Below, in pieces: positions 52,063 through 53,873 of a stretch of DNA of 53,873 nt. Made by a program: the position numbers and the translations under genes. The notes beneath the pieces are model-generated. The model saw nothing but the letters and a program-made list of their open reading frames with translations, had not been told where the DNA came from and searched no databases. Origin of the DNA: Flavobacteriaceae bacterium (lineage in GTDB: Bacteria > Bacteroidota > Bacteroidia > Flavobacteriales > Flavobacteriaceae); assembly GCA_002862715.1 (NCBI GenBank), contig PKDV01000079.1, positions 1 through 53,873 on the forward strand, in the 5' to 3' direction. Position 1 is the first letter of the stretch; each line of letters starts with the position of its first letter.

Positions 52063-53112
52063 CTATAAAATAAGCATTGCATCGCCATATGAGTAAAATC
52101 TATATTTTTCTTTAATGGCTTCTTGGTAAGCTTCTTTTATAAAATCGTGGCCTGCAAATGCAGAAACCATCATTAATAGAGTTGACTTGGGTAAATGAAA
52201 GTTAGTAATCATTGCGTCACCAATCTTAAAATTGTAGGGAGGAAAAATAAATTTGTGAGTCCATCCTTGAAATGAATTTAGGGAATTATTTGATGAAACA
52301 GAAGATTCCAAACCTCTCATTGATGTTGTTCCAACTGCACAAATTTTATTATTATTTGATTTCGCTTTATTGACAATTGATACCGCATGGTCATCAATTA
52401 TAAGTTCTTCTGAATCCATCTTGTGTTTAGACAAATCCTCAACTTCAACAGGATTAAAAGTACCTAAACCAACATGAAGTGTTATTTCGGCAAGGTCAAC
52501 CCCTTTAATTTCTAATCTCTTTAATAAATGTTTCGAAAAATGAAGGCCTGCAGTGGGTGCAGCAACTGCACCTTCATGTTTAGCATATATTGTTTGGTAT
52601 CTTTCTCTATCAAAACTTTCCTCCTCACGTTTTATGTACTTCGGTAGGGGTGTCTGACCTAAATTTTTTAGTTTATCACGAAATTGTTCATAAGTTCCAT
52701 CAAATAGAAATCGCAATGTTCTTCCTCTTGATGTAGTGTTATCAATGACCTCTGCAACCAATGTTTCATCATCCCCAAAGTAAAGTTTATTACCAATTCT
52801 AATTTTTCTTGCTGGGTCAACCAAAACATCCCATAACCTTTGTTCTTTATTTAGCTCTCTTAATAAAAAAACTTCAATTTGTGCACCAGTTTTCTCTTTG
52901 TTACCTATTAAACGTGCAGGAAATACTTTTGTATTATTGAGGACCATTACATCTCCTTCGTTAAAAAACTGAGTAACCTCTTTAAATAATTTATGTTCTA
53001 TACTTTGGGTATCTCGGTGTAAAACCATTAACCTCGACTCATCTCTGTGCTCAACAGGATGTTCTGCTAGTAAATCAATAGGTAATTCGAAATTAAAATT
53101 TGAAAGTTTCAT
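52063..53112 (-). CDS. queA: S-adenosylmethionine:tRNA ribosyltransferase-isomerase
   Basis: [80 protein letters not shown]. Confidence 0.97.
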   Translation of the reverse strand: MKLSNFNFELPIDLLAEHPVEHRDESRLMVLHRDTQSIEHKLFKEVTQFFNEGDVMVLNNTKVFPARLIGNKEKTGAQIEVFLLRELNKEQRLWDVLVDPARKIRIGNKLYFGDDETLVAEVIDNTTSRGRTLRFLFDGTYEQFRDKLKNLGQTPLPKYIKREEESFDRERYQTIYAKHEGAVAAPTAGLHFSKHLLKRLEIKGVDLAEITLHVGLGTFNPVEVEDLSKHKMDSEELIIDDHAVSIVNKAKSNNNKICAVGTTSMRGLESSVSSNNSLNSFQGWTHKFIFPPYNFKIGDAMITNFHLPKSTLLMMVSAFAGHDFIKEAYQEAIKEKYRFYSYGDAMLIL

Positions 53113-53166
53113 AAAGAAAGCAAATATAATGTATGAATATAAAAGTTATAAGAATTTTTAAATTAA

Positions 53167-53873
53167 TTATTGAAAAAATATTTTAAAACCCAACTTTGAT
53201 AAGTCATTCCAAAAATATGGATATGATTTGGAAACAACTGAAGGATATTTAATTTTTAAATTTGATATCAAAGCTAATGGAGCAAAAGCCATAGCCATTC
53301 TATGATCGTTGTATGTCTCGATTGGCACATTTTCATTTATTTCGTTTGTTCTTTCATTTAAAAAAATTGAATTTTCAGTTATTTCAACTTTAGCACCAAT
53401 TTTTTTCAATTCATTGTAAAGTGCTAAAAGTCTATCAGTTTCTTTAATTTTTAAAGTATGTAACCCACTTAGATTACAAGATATACCCAGTCCATAGCAT
53501 GAAACAACAATGGTTTGGGCCAAATCTGGAGATTTAATCAAATCTAAATCAATTTGTTTTTTTACTTTACTTGTTTTTTCTAAAATTATTTTTTTGTTTA
53601 AAAAAGTTGTCTTTACTCCAAAATCATCATAAATTTTAGCAATTATATTGTCACCCTGTAAACTATTATTATTGAAAGTACTTAAAACGACCTTACCTTT
53701 TTTTGCTAATGCGATTATACTGTAGTAATATGATGCTGAACTCCAGTCAGACTCAACGTCAATAGTTACAGGTCTGATTTCGTTTTTTGGAAAAACTTTT
53801 ATTTTACTACCATCAAAATCAACACCAACACCAATTTTTTTTAGAAGATTACAGGTCATCTCAATGTACGGTA
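53167..53873 (-). CDS. aroA: 3-phosphoshikimate 1-carboxyvinyltransferase, C-terminal part, truncated by window edge
   Basis: VESDWSSASYYYSI, LHTLKIKETDRLLALYNELKKIGA, ETYNDHRMAMAFAPLAL; the reading frame stays open to the window end. Confidence 0.93.
   Translation of the reverse strand, partial: PYIEMTCNLLKKIGVGVDFDGSKIKVFPKNEIRPVTIDVESDWSSASYYYSIIALAKKGKVVLSTFNNNSLQGDNIIAKIYDDFGVKTTFLNKKIILEKTSKVKKQIDLDLIKSPDLAQTIVVSCYGLGISCNLSGLHTLKIKETDRLLALYNELKKIGAKVEITENSIFLNERTNEINENVPIETYNDHRMAMAFAPLALISNLKIKYPSVVSKSYPYFWNDLSKLGFKIFFQ

Noticed and set aside
1-53873. CRISPR arrays, transposases, integrases, toxin-antitoxin or phage-defence genes
   Set aside because: Looked for spaced repeats and recognisable protein families; none seen.

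Overview
AT-rich window, most likely chromosomal DNA of a marine Flavobacteriia member (inferred from GldB/GldC, SusC/SusD and flavobacterial gene order). It has two parts. (1) About 1-28.3 kb is a polysaccharide utilization locus (PUL): six S1-type sulfatases, one GH16, two GH2, a sialate-O-acetylesterase-like esterase, a KDPG-type aldolase, a KDG-type kinase, a SusC/SusD pair, a DUF5916-like outer-membrane protein, and galK plus a truncated galT at the left edge. The galT start is absent from the ORF track but readable in the sequence. galK overlaps the sulfatase operon, so a sulfated, galactose-containing glycan is the best substrate guess. (2) A tRNA-Arg(TCG) at 28414-28487 separates the PUL from conserved core genes: yqeY-like, the dcw division/cell-wall cluster (mraZ-rsmH-ftsL-ftsI-murE-mraY-murD-ftsW-murG-murC-ftsQ-ftsA-ftsZ), then engB, gldC, gldB, nadE, an orphan LuxR-type response regulator, dnaG, a polyprenyl synthase, rlmN, queA and partial aroA. 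The items most worth a second look are: the sulfated-galactan PUL with both Leloir and KDG-type catabolic genes; a sulfatase with a non-canonical C-S-V-T-R maturation motif and an appended C-terminal region; a triple AAAGTGG repeat with 10-bp period upstream of mraZ, which looks like an MraZ operator; a response regulator with Glu at the phospho-acceptor position; a DnaG that has lost all Zn ligands; and a (TTTGT)5 tract inside dnaG. I found no CRISPR array, transposase, integrase or clear defence system.
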